This document shows, piece after piece, positions 1 to 5,915 of a stretch of 8,181 nucleotides of DNA (positions are counted from its first letter, which is position 1; every line of letters starts with the position of its first letter). The stretch lies in NCBI GenBank assembly GCA_017547315.1, contig JAFYQA010000190.1, forward strand, positions 1-8,181. Direction: 5' to 3'. Origin of the DNA: Roseburia sp. GTDB taxonomy: Bacteria; Bacillota_A; Clostridia; Lachnospirales; Lachnospiraceae. The translations under genes were made by a program, and so were the position numbers. Below the pieces are notes generated by a model. That model made no database searches, had not been told where the DNA came from, and worked only from the letters and a program-made list of their open reading frames with translations.

Positions 1-828
1 AACTTTGACCAATACATAGATTTTGTATATTCCTTAGCATTGGATCAGACAAAGTCGGTCTATCCGACGTATACGGATGGTATTAAGACGAAAGAAGATT
101 TCATTACTCGTGCCAAGAAATCGTTTGCCAGAGAGAATGAGGAAATTTTACTTTTTGAAGTTGAGGGAAAAGTAGAAGGATGGATACATTATTATGCGCT
201 GACTGAGGATAAGTGTCTGTCGTTTTGCACATTTAATATCGATGAGTATGCGGGAGTGGCTGTAAATGAATTCATCCGGTATGTTTCAGAAAAATACAGT
301 GGCTTTACGTTACAGTTCGGTTTGCCGGCAGTAAATGTTGCGGTGCGTACAGCTTTGGAACAATTGGATTTTTCAAAAGTGGATGAGTGCCATGTAGATG
401 TTCTTCATTTCGAAAAGTATCAATTACAGGTAGAAGCAACAGGACTTAAAAAAGTAACACGAGAAAATTATTCCGAGTTTGCAAAACTGCATGCGCATCT
501 GGATGAAGAGATGTACTGGAATACAGCACGTATTTTGGAAAAATTGGATGATTGGCATATTTATGTGAATGAGCCGGGAGATGAGGCAGTAGGTGCCATT
601 TACTACACTTATTTTGGTAGTATGATGGAAATTTTTGGTGTTGATTATCTAGAAGCAAGGTATGATGCAAATGTATTCAGAAATTTACTGGTTAAAGCAT
701 TGAATGAAGGGAAAAAGCATGGCGCGGGTAGCATGGTCTTTTTTAATGGTGACGAAGAACATGATATTGTCGCTGAGGTCGGCTTTGAATCTATCGGTGC
801 GTATGTTTTGTATGAAAAAGTAATTTAA
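1..828 (+). CDS. GNAT-like N-acetyltransferase, two-domain, 5' truncated by window edge
   Basis: The reading frame is open from base 1 to a TAA at 826-828, giving 275 visible residues, so the gene begins upstream. The first internal start is a TTG at 40 with no ribosome binding site in front, and I do not think it is the real start. The visible protein looks like two GNAT-type halves. The first, around residues 30-140, has an alternating strand pattern including EILLFEVEGKVEGWIHYY, typical of the beta2-beta4 region. The second, around residues 145-275, ends in FFNGDEEHDIVAEVGFESIG, which resembles the closing helix and 'GF' strand of acetyl-CoA-dependent acyltransferases. I do not see a clean Q/RxxGxG/A acetyl-CoA loop, so the catalytic half may be degenerate. 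The substrate is unknown. The gene lies 18 bp before the APH kinase gene and probably shares its transcript. The family call is moderately secure; the activity is inference. Confidence 0.7.
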   Translation, partial: NFDQYIDFVYSLALDQTKSVYPTYTDGIKTKEDFITRAKKSFARENEEILLFEVEGKVEGWIHYYALTEDKCLSFCTFNIDEYAGVAVNEFIRYVSEKYSGFTLQFGLPAVNVAVRTALEQLDFSKVDECHVDVLHFEKYQLQVEATGLKKVTRENYSEFAKLHAHLDEEMYWNTARILEKLDDWHIYVNEPGDEAVGAIYYTYFGSMMEIFGVDYLEARYDANVFRNLLVKALNEGKKHGAGSMVFFNGDEEHDIVAEVGFESIGAYVLYEKVI

Positions 829-846
829 GGAATATCGGGGGAAAGT

Positions 847-1557
847 ATGAAACTATCAGATTTTGTAGAGGTAATTGAGATTCATAAGGGCTGGTCTGCT
901 GACAAGAAATACTGTGTGAAGGATGATACTGGAAAAAAATATATGTTCCGACTGTCGGAACATGAGCAGTATGACCGTAAAAAAGCGGAATTTGAACGTA
1001 TGCAGAAAGTACAGGCACTTGGTGTGTCTATGTGCGAGCCAATTGAATTCGGAACCTGTGAAGACGGTGTCTATATGGTGCAAAGCTGGATTGAAGGAGT
1101 GGACGCAAGAGACTTACTTCCAACGTTGACAGAGGAGCAGGCGTATGATTTAGGTGTGGAGGCAGGATGTATCCTTAAGAAAATCCACGCAATTCCTGCT
1201 CCGGAGGGGATGGAAGACTGGGAGATTTTTTTCAATCGTAAAATGGACAGAAAAATCGAAATGTATCAAAATTGTCCACTAAAGTATGAAAATGGCGAGG
1301 TATTTATTGAGTATATTGAGGCAAACCGGCACTTGTTAAAAAATCGTCCGCGTGTATATCAGCATGGTGATTATCATGACGGTAATTTGATGGTTGATGA
1401 GAACGGACATATCGTGGTAGTGGATTTTGACAGGGAAGATTACGGCGATCCATGGGAGGAATTTAATCGTATTGTGTGGTGTGCGCAGTCTTCGCCGAAG
1501 TTTGCGACAGGAATGGTGGATGGATATTTTGGTGGTGAAGTGCCGATGGAGTTTTGA
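847..1557 (+). CDS. Aminoglycoside phosphotransferase (APH) family kinase, prematurely stopped by in-frame TGA
   Basis: The ATG at 847 follows a GGGGGAAAG ribosome binding site. The 236 residues have the kinase-like APH fold: an N-lobe (1-80), then the catalytic loop HGDYHDGN at 173-180 (H173, D175, N180) and the metal-binding VDFDRED segment with D193 and D195. This family transfers phosphate from ATP to hydroxyl groups of antibiotics, sugars, choline or homoserine; the substrate here cannot be read from sequence. The usual N-lobe nucleotide-binding lysine appears to be an arginine (KYMFRL, R35). The frame stops at TGA 1555-1557, but the same frame continues without another stop to TAG 1717-1719 and encodes a typical family C-terminus. 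All catalytic motifs lie before the stop, yet the last C-lobe helices are lost, so the product is probably unstable or inactive unless read through. It sits in a run with GNAT and HAD genes. Confidence 0.85.
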   Translation: MKLSDFVEVIEIHKGWSADKKYCVKDDTGKKYMFRLSEHEQYDRKKAEFERMQKVQALGVSMCEPIEFGTCEDGVYMVQSWIEGVDARDLLPTLTEEQAYDLGVEAGCILKKIHAIPAPEGMEDWEIFFNRKMDRKIEMYQNCPLKYENGEVFIEYIEANRHLLKNRPRVYQHGDYHDGNLMVDENGHIVVVDFDREDYGDPWEEFNRIVWCAQSSPKFATGMVDGYFGGEVPMEF

Positions 1558-1719
1558 AAGTTACTGGCGCTTTATATCTCGAGTAATTCATTGTCCTCCT
1601 TGCCTTGGGCTATACCGTTTGGGCAGGAAGAGATTGATGTCATGACAAAGCAGGCAGAGGATATTCTCGGCTGGTACGATGGGATGAAAAATGTGGTGCC
1701 GAGTTGGTATGAGAAGTAG
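1558..1719 (+). pseudogene. Detached C-terminus of the APH-family kinase after the in-frame TGA
   Basis: Translation in the same frame as the APH gene gives 53 residues and then TAG at 1717-1719, with no frameshift needed. The segment contains LALYISSNSLSSLPWAIPFG and a WYDGMKNVVPSWYEK ending, the pattern I expect at the C-terminus of this APH subfamily. Replacing the TGA at 1555-1557 with a sense codon gives 290 residues, a normal family length. In relatives, as I recall them, this position is Trp in an EFW(K/R)LLALY context, so TGG to TGA is the simplest explanation. There is no ribosome binding site or start here, so it is not a separate gene. The next gene starts 22 bp after this natural end, which supports 1719 as the ancestral stop. 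Confidence 0.8.
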
Positions 1720-1741
1720 TGTTTAAAACAGGAGAATACAC

Positions 1742-2383
1742 ATGAAAAAAGCATTGATTTGGGATTTGGACGGAACATTGTTAGATTCTTATGGAATTAT
1801 CGTAGCTAGTTTAAAAGAGACAATGGCGGAATTGGGTGTTTGCACTTCAGAGAAGGAAATATTAAATTATGTGATTACTTATTCAGTAAGTGCGTTTATT
1901 AATAAAATGGCTGATGAATTAGGAATTGCGCCGGAAGAAATTGCAAAGCGGTTGTCGGAGATTGGTGGCGCACAAAATTTAGAGATAAAGCCCATGCCGA
2001 ACGCAATAGAAATTTTGCAGACAGTTTCAGAATTGGGAGTTGCAAATTATGTTTATACACATAAAGGAAAATCGACAAAAGGAATTTTAGCGAATTTGGC
2101 AATGGAGAATTTCTTTGGGGAGGTTGTTACAAATAGGAATGGATTTGCGAGAAAGCCGAACCCGGATGCAATCAATTATCTTGTGGGGAAGTACCAGTTA
2201 GACAGAGAAAATACTTATTATGTGGGAGACCGTAGTATTGATGTGGAGTGTGCGGTGAATGCGGGAATTAAGAGTATATTATTTTTAGCAGAAGGATGTT
2301 GTGGTAAAGCAACTGGAAAAGAAGATTTTATTGTACATGATTTGATGGAGATAAAAGAGATTATTTGTAACCGGATGATGTAA
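1742..2383 (+). CDS. HAD-superfamily (subfamily IA) phosphatase
   Basis: The protein has 213 residues, starting at an ATG 7 nt after AGGAG (1730-1734). It carries the four haloacid dehalogenase motifs. Motif I is DLDGTLLDS, with nucleophile D8 and acid/base D10. Motif II is T106 in YTHKGKS. Motif III is K138 in RKPNPD. Motif IV is GDRSIDVECAVNAG, with metal ligands D163 and D167. The helical insertion between residues 15 and 90 is the C1 cap of phosphoglycolate-phosphatase-like enzymes. It should be a cytosolic Mg2+-dependent phosphatase of a small phosphorylated metabolite; the true substrate is unknown. It lies directly behind an APH kinase and in front of a GNAT gene, so the kinase and phosphatase may act on related compounds, which is inference. 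Length is normal for the family and the gene looks intact. Confidence 0.92.
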   Translation: MKKALIWDLDGTLLDSYGIIVASLKETMAELGVCTSEKEILNYVITYSVSAFINKMADELGIAPEEIAKRLSEIGGAQNLEIKPMPNAIEILQTVSELGVANYVYTHKGKSTKGILANLAMENFFGEVVTNRNGFARKPNPDAINYLVGKYQLDRENTYYVGDRSIDVECAVNAGIKSILFLAEGCCGKATGKEDFIVHDLMEIKEIICNRMM

Positions 2384-2393
2384 GGAGAAAAGA

Positions 2394-2840
2394 ATGGAAC
2401 TACAATTTGCACCGGCAAGGGAATGTGACATTGAAAGAATTTACGCTTCAAATAAAGAGCTAATAGACGCTTATGAAGATGTTGAAAACATTGATTACGA
2501 TAAAGTACTGCAATGGGTTTTAAAGAAAATTAAAACCCATATAGATGAGTATGTAGCAGTTTTTCTTGATGGCAGAAAAGTTGGATATTATCATTTTTAT
2601 CCGTCAGAGGGGAAAATGGAACTTGATGATTTATACATTTTTCCAGAGTTTCGAAGTAAGGGTATCGGAAGCATGATTATTCAAAAATGCATGGAAGAAA
2701 GTGATAGTACGATTTTTCTATACGTGTTTGCAAGAAATGTACGTGCTATTGCATTATATGAAAAACTGGGATTTAAGATAGTGAAGAATATTAGAGATAC
2801 ACGATACATTATGGAGAGGGAGGATGGAATGTTTTTGTAA
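2394..2840 (+). CDS. GNAT-family N-acetyltransferase
   Basis: This is an intact 148-residue single-domain GNAT. The ribosome binding site AAGGAG overlaps the TAA of the HAD gene (TAAGGAG at 2381-2387) and lies 6 nt before the ATG, so translation is probably coupled. Motif A is LDDLYIFPEFRSKGIGS at 77-93, with the acetyl-CoA pyrophosphate loop RSKGIGS (R/QxxGxG/A form). Motif B is ARNVRAIALYEKLGF at 113-127, where N115 and Y122 are the usual conserved positions. The enzyme transfers an acetyl group from acetyl-CoA to an amine; the acceptor (antibiotic, amino acid, polyamine or protein) cannot be told. It closes the modifying-enzyme cluster. No convincing terminator follows it. Confidence 0.93.
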   Translation: MELQFAPARECDIERIYASNKELIDAYEDVENIDYDKVLQWVLKKIKTHIDEYVAVFLDGRKVGYYHFYPSEGKMELDDLYIFPEFRSKGIGSMIIQKCMEESDSTIFLYVFARNVRAIALYEKLGFKIVKNIRDTRYIMEREDGMFL

Positions 2841-2867
2841 AAGATTACCAAAATGAGGCTATAAGTA

Positions 2868-2886
2868 ATTCTTAGTAACTAAGAAT
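2868..2886. repeat. Perfect inverted repeat between GNAT and Rpn genes
   Basis: ATTCTTAG (2868-2875) and CTAAGAAT (2879-2886) are exact reverse complements around a TAA loop. The stem is AT-rich and no T-run follows, so it is a poor intrinsic terminator. A protein-binding site or the edge of the inserted Rpn unit are alternatives. A short direct repeat, GCGTAAT twice (2894-2907), lies just downstream. Confidence 0.5.
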
Positions 2887-2889
2887 GGA

Positions 2890-2918
2890 TTGTGCGTAAT
2901 GCGTAATTTCCGTATCTT
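2890..2918 (+). promoter_or_regulatory. Weak candidate sigma-A promoter for the Rpn gene
   Basis: TTGTGC (2890-2895) and TATCTT (2913-2918) are separated by 17 bp. The -35 matches at only its first three bases and the -10 at four of six, so this is tentative. Other TATTAT-like -10 elements (2934-2939, 2958-2963) have no good -35 partner. Confidence 0.25.
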
Positions 2919-2942
2919 TGATTTTTTTCGTGATATTATGAG

Positions 2943-2956
2943 CGTGCCTAGGTACG
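2943..2956. promoter_or_regulatory. Near-palindrome in the Rpn leader, possible operator
   Basis: CGTGCCTAGGTACG is a 14-bp inverted repeat with one G/T mismatch. It lies 13 bp before the AAAGGAA ribosome binding site (2970-2976) of the Rpn gene. Its position downstream of any plausible promoter suits a repressor site or a small leader hairpin. No regulator gene is nearby, so this is inference from symmetry alone. Confidence 0.3.
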
Positions 2957-2981
2957 ATTATTATTTACGAAAGGAAACTAT

Positions 2982-3866
2982 ATGTTAGAAAATACACAAA
3001 AAGAAGTTTCATTCGAAGATGCGACAGGAATAATTGATTATACGTTGACGAATGATTACATGTTCCGTGCAATTTTGCAGTCGAATGAGAAAGTGTTAAG
3101 GGGGCTTATTGGGTCTCTATTACATTTAAAGCAAGAAGAAATTGAAACAGTAGAAATTAAGAATCCGATAGAGTTAGGAAAAGCAGTTAATAATAAAAAC
3201 TTCATATTGGATATTCGTGTTGTCTTAAATAACAATACAATTATTAACTTGGAAATGCAGGTGAGTAATCATGGTGATTGGCCGGATCGTGCATTGAGTT
3301 ATTTGTGTCGTGCATTTGACAACTTGCAAAAGGGAGAGGAGTATGAACAGGTATTGCCGGCGATTCATATTGGCATATTAGATTTTATTCTTTTTCCGGA
3401 TATTCCCGAGTTTTACGCGACAAACAAGCTCATGAACATAAAAAGCCATAAAGTTTTTAATGACAAGTTTATGTTGAATGTGCTATCTTTAAAGCAGATA
3501 GAACTGGCAACGGAAGAAGATAAAGCTTGGGAAATTGATAAATGGGCGGCTCTTTTTTCTGCAAAGACATGGAGGGATATAAAAATGATTGCGAAGAATA
3601 ATGAGATACTTACATCTGCATCAGAAACTTTATATCAATTTAATTCGGATGATATGATTCGGGAACAATGTCTAGCGCGTTTGGATTATGAACGTCATGA
3701 GCGTTATGTGAAAAATAAGCTTGCGGAGCAAGAGCAGGCACTCAAAGAGTGCCGTGATACAATTAGTGAACAGGCTGATACAATTAGTGAACAGGCTGAT
3801 ACGATTAAAGAACAGCAGGAATTAATTAAGGTTTTGCAGGAACAGTTAGCGGAGAAACATAAGTAA
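2982..3866 (+). CDS. Rpn-family recombination-promoting nuclease / PD-(D/E)XK family putative transposase
   Basis: The protein has 294 residues, starting at an ATG after AAAGGAA (2970-2976). The N-terminal part, about 17-200, is an Rpn/PDDEXK_2-type nuclease domain. It opens with LTNDYMFRAIL and has the catalytic core ILDIRV (D77) followed by NLEMQV (E91, Q93), matching the D...ExQ form of PD-(D/E)XK nucleases. Residues 202-294 are helical and charged, ending in a coiled coil with three 7-residue units (DTISEQA, DTISEQA, DTIKEQQ at 259-279). Rpn proteins are DNA endonucleases linked to RecA-independent recombination and, in E. coli, to anti-phage defence. Despite the 'transposase' label there are no terminal inverted repeats or target duplications here. 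It is a single-gene unit with its own leader and a strong terminator. An internal in-frame start at 3585 may give a separate C-terminal protein. All visible active-site residues are present. Confidence 0.9.
   Translation: MLENTQKEVSFEDATGIIDYTLTNDYMFRAILQSNEKVLRGLIGSLLHLKQEEIETVEIKNPIELGKAVNNKNFILDIRVVLNNNTIINLEMQVSNHGDWPDRALSYLCRAFDNLQKGEEYEQVLPAIHIGILDFILFPDIPEFYATNKLMNIKSHKVFNDKFMLNVLSLKQIELATEEDKAWEIDKWAALFSAKTWRDIKMIAKNNEILTSASETLYQFNSDDMIREQCLARLDYERHERYVKNKLAEQEQALKECRDTISEQADTISEQADTIKEQQELIKVLQEQLAEKHK
3571..3576 (+). promoter_or_regulatory. Internal Shine-Dalgarno within the Rpn gene
   Basis: GGAGGG lies exactly 8 nt before the in-frame ATG at 3585-3587 (Met202 of the nuclease). 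It is a stronger anti-SD match than the gene's own AAAGGAA site. The run encodes part of TWRDIK, so it could be a by-product of coding, but its spacing is ideal. Confidence 0.6.
3585..3866 (+). CDS. Candidate intragenic small protein (RpnS-like C-terminal antitoxin) nested in the Rpn gene
   Basis: Starting at the in-frame ATG 3585 gives 93 residues identical to Rpn positions 202-294, lacking the whole nuclease core. The start is preceded at optimal distance by GGAGGG (3571-3576). For E. coli Rpn nucleases it is established that a small in-frame gene-within-gene product of the C-terminal region binds and inhibits the full-length toxic nuclease; the location and size here fit that. The small protein would have a helical part (about 1-50) and a heptad-repeat coiled coil (58-78 onward), suited to pairing with the same segment of the full-length protein. 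I did not see a clear internal promoter, so it may be made from the same mRNA. That the product exists and inhibits the nuclease is inference. Confidence 0.5.
   Translation: MIAKNNEILTSASETLYQFNSDDMIREQCLARLDYERHERYVKNKLAEQEQALKECRDTISEQADTISEQADTIKEQQELIKVLQEQLAEKHK
3756..3818 (+). repeat. 21-bp tandem repeat encoding a coiled-coil heptad
   Basis: Two exact 21-bp copies (3756-3776 and 3777-3797, each starting GATACAATTAGTGAACAGG) are followed by a diverged third copy (3798-3818). Each encodes one heptad, DTISEQA, DTISEQA, DTIKEQQ. Because the unit is a multiple of three, copy-number change by slippage keeps the frame and only lengthens or shortens the coiled coil of both the nuclease and the nested small protein. 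Confidence 0.95.
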
Positions 3867-3879
3867 TAATGCAAATACA

Positions 3880-3915
3880 AGGGCATGGATAATGATTACA
3901 TCCATGCCCTATTTT
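3880..3915 (+). terminator. Rho-independent terminator after the Rpn gene
   Basis: AGGGCATGGAT (3880-3890) and ATCCATGCCCT (3900-3910) form a perfect 11-bp stem with a 9-nt loop, followed by ATTTT. It starts 14 bp after the Rpn stop codon. The T-run is short, but the stem is strong and GC-rich at its base. Confidence 0.85.
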
Positions 3916-3967
3916 AAAGTATAGGAATTTCTTATAATTTAAAAAGTACATTTTTGAATAAATAAAA

Positions 3968-4216
3968 GTGCACAAGCGCGTAAGTATTTGGAACTTCCAT
4001 ATGCTGAATGAAGCGCATATGCCTTATGAACAGAAAATTTGTTTTATGGCAGAATATTTTTTGCCAGATGTTGATAAGTTAGAAGAGAAGCCTTGCACAC
4101 ATGAGTGCCGTATTTTAAAGTAAAAGGCCTTTGCAGATTTATATGTGTCGACATGGGTAGAAATGACAGCAAAGCCAGTTCTATTTGTGGAAGATATAAA
4201 TAGAAGAGACTCATAA
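3968..4216 (+). pseudogene. Decayed unrecognised ORF between the Rpn and symporter genes
   Basis: The 420 bp between the Rpn terminator and the symporter gene have no intact gene. One frame from GTG 3968 reads as protein-like sequence to TAA 4121-4123, including MPYEQKICFMAEYFLPDVDK and CTHECRILK. It then continues in the same frame through KAFADLYVSTWVEMTAKPVL to TAA 4214-4216. There is no ribosome binding site before 3968. A neighbouring frame (3958-3990) gives AQARKYLELPYAE before a TGA, so the upstream end may also carry a frameshift. The composition (dense E, D, K, aromatic residues and few stops) looks like former coding sequence rather than random spacer. I do not recognise the family. 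It could be a remnant of a small cytosolic protein lost when neighbouring DNA rearranged; function is unknown. Confidence 0.45.
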
Positions 4217-4270
4217 GTGTAAGTTATTATACATATAAAAAATGTAAATGTCACAAAGACAGATGTACAC

Positions 4271-4299
4271 TTGCAACGGACAAAACGGTGTGGTATGCT
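4271..4299 (+). promoter_or_regulatory. Sigma-A promoter for the AGCS symporter
   Basis: TTGCAA (4271-4276) and TATGCT (4294-4299) have an exact 17-bp spacer. Transcription would start near 4306, leaving a leader of about 30 nt with the AGGGGG ribosome binding site at 4322-4327, 8 nt before the ATG. The short leader leaves no room for a riboswitch. Confidence 0.7.
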
Positions 4300-4335
4300 A
4301 GAGGAAGTTTATGAAATGAGTAGGGGGAAATAGTT

Positions 4336-5718
4336 ATGTTGACGAAGATTGATGACCTAGTATGGGGCATACCAATGATTGTCTTGATTTTGGCGGTAGG
4401 TGTACTTCTGACAGTTCGATTGAAAGGACTTCAGGTTTCGAAGCTTCCGTTGGCAATAAAACATATTTTTGCGAATGAGAAGGATGGCAAAGAAGGTGAA
4501 GTTTCCAGCTTTGGAGCGTTGTGTATGGCACTTTCAGCAACGATTGGAACCGGTAATATTGTCGGAGTAGCGACTGCACTTGTAGCAGGCGGCCCAGGAG
4601 CGTTGTTCTGGATGTGGGTGGCAGCCTTTTTTGGTACAGCAACGAAGTATGCAGAGTGTTTATTAGCGATTAAATATCGTGTAGTGGCAGCAGATGGTCA
4701 TGTGGTCGGTGGCCCATTTTATTACATAGAAAAGGGTATGGGTAACAACTGGAAGTGGCTCGGCAAAATGTTTGCAATTTTTGGTGCATTAGCAGGACTT
4801 TTAGGTATCGGTACTTTTACACAGATAAATGGTATCACGAGTGCAGTAAATAACTTTTTTGATCCACAGAATATAAATACAGTTACATTGTTTGGTACGG
4901 AGTATTCGTGGTCGGTTGTGCTTGCAGGATTACTTGTTACAGCATGTGTAGCATTGGTTATCATCGGTGGTGTAAAACGAATTTCAGCAGTTTCTGAATT
5001 TATTGTTCCGTTTATGGCGTTGCTTTATATTGCGACAGTTGTTATTATCCTCGTGACGCACGCATCTGAGATTCCGGCAGCATTTGTTGAAATTGTAGAG
5101 AGTGCATTTGGGCTTCGTGCTGCGGCAGGTGGTGCATTAGGAGCTATCATGGTAGCGATGCAAAAAGGAATTGCCAGAGGTATCTTTTCAAATGAAGCAG
5201 GTTTAGGTAGTGCTCCGATTGCAGCAGCTTCTGTAAAAACAAATGAGCCGGTAGCACAGGGATTGGTGTCTATGACAGGTACCGTTATTGATACATTGAT
5301 TATTTGTACATTGACTGGTCTTAGCATCGTTATTACCGGTACATGGAATGTTGGATTAGAGGGTGTTGCTGTTACAACAAAAGCTTTCCAGCTTGGACTT
5401 CCATTTTCAGAATCAGTAGCATCGTTCATTTTGATGATTTGTTTGGTATTCTTCGCATTTACTACGATTTTGGGATGGGACTATTATAGTGAAAAATGTG
5501 TGGAATACTTAGTTGGTGATAAACCATCTGTTATAAAAGGTTTCCGCTGGTTATACATTTTGGCGGTATTTATTGGACCATATATGACAGTATCTGCGGT
5601 TTGGACGATTGCGGATATTTTCAATGGCTTGATGGCATTCCCGAACTTGATTGCATTGGTAGCGTTAAGTGGTGTGGTTGTTGCAGAGACAAAGAAATAT
5701 TTTGAAAAGTATAAATAA
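4336..5718 (+). CDS. Alanine/glycine:cation symporter (AGCS family, AlsT/DagA-like)
   Basis: This is an intact 460-residue membrane transporter of normal family length. It imports alanine or glycine with Na+ (possibly H+) across the cytoplasmic membrane. The AGCS signature GGPGALFWMW is at 85-94, right after the glycine-rich substrate/ion segment SATIGTGNIVGVATAL (67-82). The second conserved block, GIFSNEAGLGSAP, is at 282-294. I count about ten or eleven hydrophobic segments, near 10-27, 57-81, 88-113, 143-165, 193-212, 218-241, 265-280, 305-332, 358-384, 402-424 and 430-451. The C-terminus ends in charged ETKKYFEKYK on the presumed cytosolic side. The start has a strong AGGGGG site, its own promoter and its own terminator, so it is a single-gene operon. 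Specificity between alanine and glycine cannot be read from sequence. Confidence 0.96.
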   Translation: MLTKIDDLVWGIPMIVLILAVGVLLTVRLKGLQVSKLPLAIKHIFANEKDGKEGEVSSFGALCMALSATIGTGNIVGVATALVAGGPGALFWMWVAAFFGTATKYAECLLAIKYRVVAADGHVVGGPFYYIEKGMGNNWKWLGKMFAIFGALAGLLGIGTFTQINGITSAVNNFFDPQNINTVTLFGTEYSWSVVLAGLLVTACVALVIIGGVKRISAVSEFIVPFMALLYIATVVIILVTHASEIPAAFVEIVESAFGLRAAAGGALGAIMVAMQKGIARGIFSNEAGLGSAPIAAASVKTNEPVAQGLVSMTGTVIDTLIICTLTGLSIVITGTWNVGLEGVAVTTKAFQLGLPFSESVASFILMICLVFFAFTTILGWDYYSEKCVEYLVGDKPSVIKGFRWLYILAVFIGPYMTVSAVWTIADIFNGLMAFPNLIALVALSGVVVAETKKYFEKYK

Positions 5719-5727
5719 GAAAATATA

Positions 5728-5796
5728 ATACTGTCGTAGGATAGGTTCGTTTAACAGAGGACATTGTTATCGGAAAATCTTACGGCAGTATTTTTT
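5728..5796 (+). terminator. Rho-independent terminator after the symporter gene
   Basis: AATACTGTCGTAGGAT (5728-5743) pairs with ATCTTACGGCAGTATT (5777-5792) over 16 positions, with two G-U wobbles, and runs into six T's (5791-5796). The 33-nt loop is unusually long and contains its own small stem (TAACA/TGTTA). It starts 9 bp after the stop codon. Confidence 0.85.
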
Positions 5797-5823
5797 GAAT
5801 TATAACGCTGTGACTATAAAAAG

Positions 5824-5875
5824 CGAACCAGAACGGAGAAATGTGTGTTTTATGGTTCACATCAGACGACGTTCT
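5824..5875. repeat. Interleaved GAACC/GGTTC and AGAACG/CGTTCT inverted repeats before the Nudix gene
   Basis: GAACCA (5825-5830) pairs with TGGTTC (5853-5858), and AGAACG (5830-5835) pairs with CGTTCT (5870-5875). The order is A-B-A'-B', as in a pseudoknot. A further GGTTCG in the upstream terminator loop (5745-5750) complements CGAACC (5824-5829). The repeats overlap the candidate Nudix -35 element, so they are more likely DNA binding sites than RNA structure, if they have any function. Confidence 0.35.
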
Positions 5876-5885
5876 ATGTTAAAAT
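5856..5885 (+). promoter_or_regulatory. Candidate sigma-A promoter for the Nudix gene
   Basis: TTCACA (5856-5861) and TAAAAT (5880-5885) are separated by 18 bp. It lies after the symporter terminator and 30 bp before the ATG, the only place a promoter could serve the Nudix gene. The elements are one mismatch each from consensus. Confidence 0.5.
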
Positions 5886-5915
5886 TTTATGGAGTGATAA
5901 AAAGGAGTCTGTGTT

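Noticed and set aside
40..42. TTG at 40 as the start of the first gene
   Set aside because: The frame is open to base 1 with protein-like sequence upstream and there is no ribosome binding site before the TTG, so the gene is cut by the window edge.
2982..3866. Rpn gene as an insertion sequence
   Set aside because: The 'transposase' name is historical; I found no terminal inverted repeats or target-site duplications flanking 2982-3866, and the family acts as a nuclease.
4217..4335. Riboswitch (for example glycine type) before the alanine/glycine symporter
   Set aside because: The promoter at 4271-4299 leaves only about 30 nt of leader, and no paired GGA-rich aptamer core is visible upstream.
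4334..4642. 102-residue reverse-strand ORF over the symporter start
   Set aside because: It is antisense to the conserved N-terminus of the transporter, has a Ser/Leu/Pro-rich shadow composition and no start signal.
5025..5429. 134-residue reverse-strand ORF inside the symporter gene
   Set aside because: It lies wholly within a clearly conserved AGCS gene on the other strand, has no ribosome binding site and its protein shows no family-like motif.
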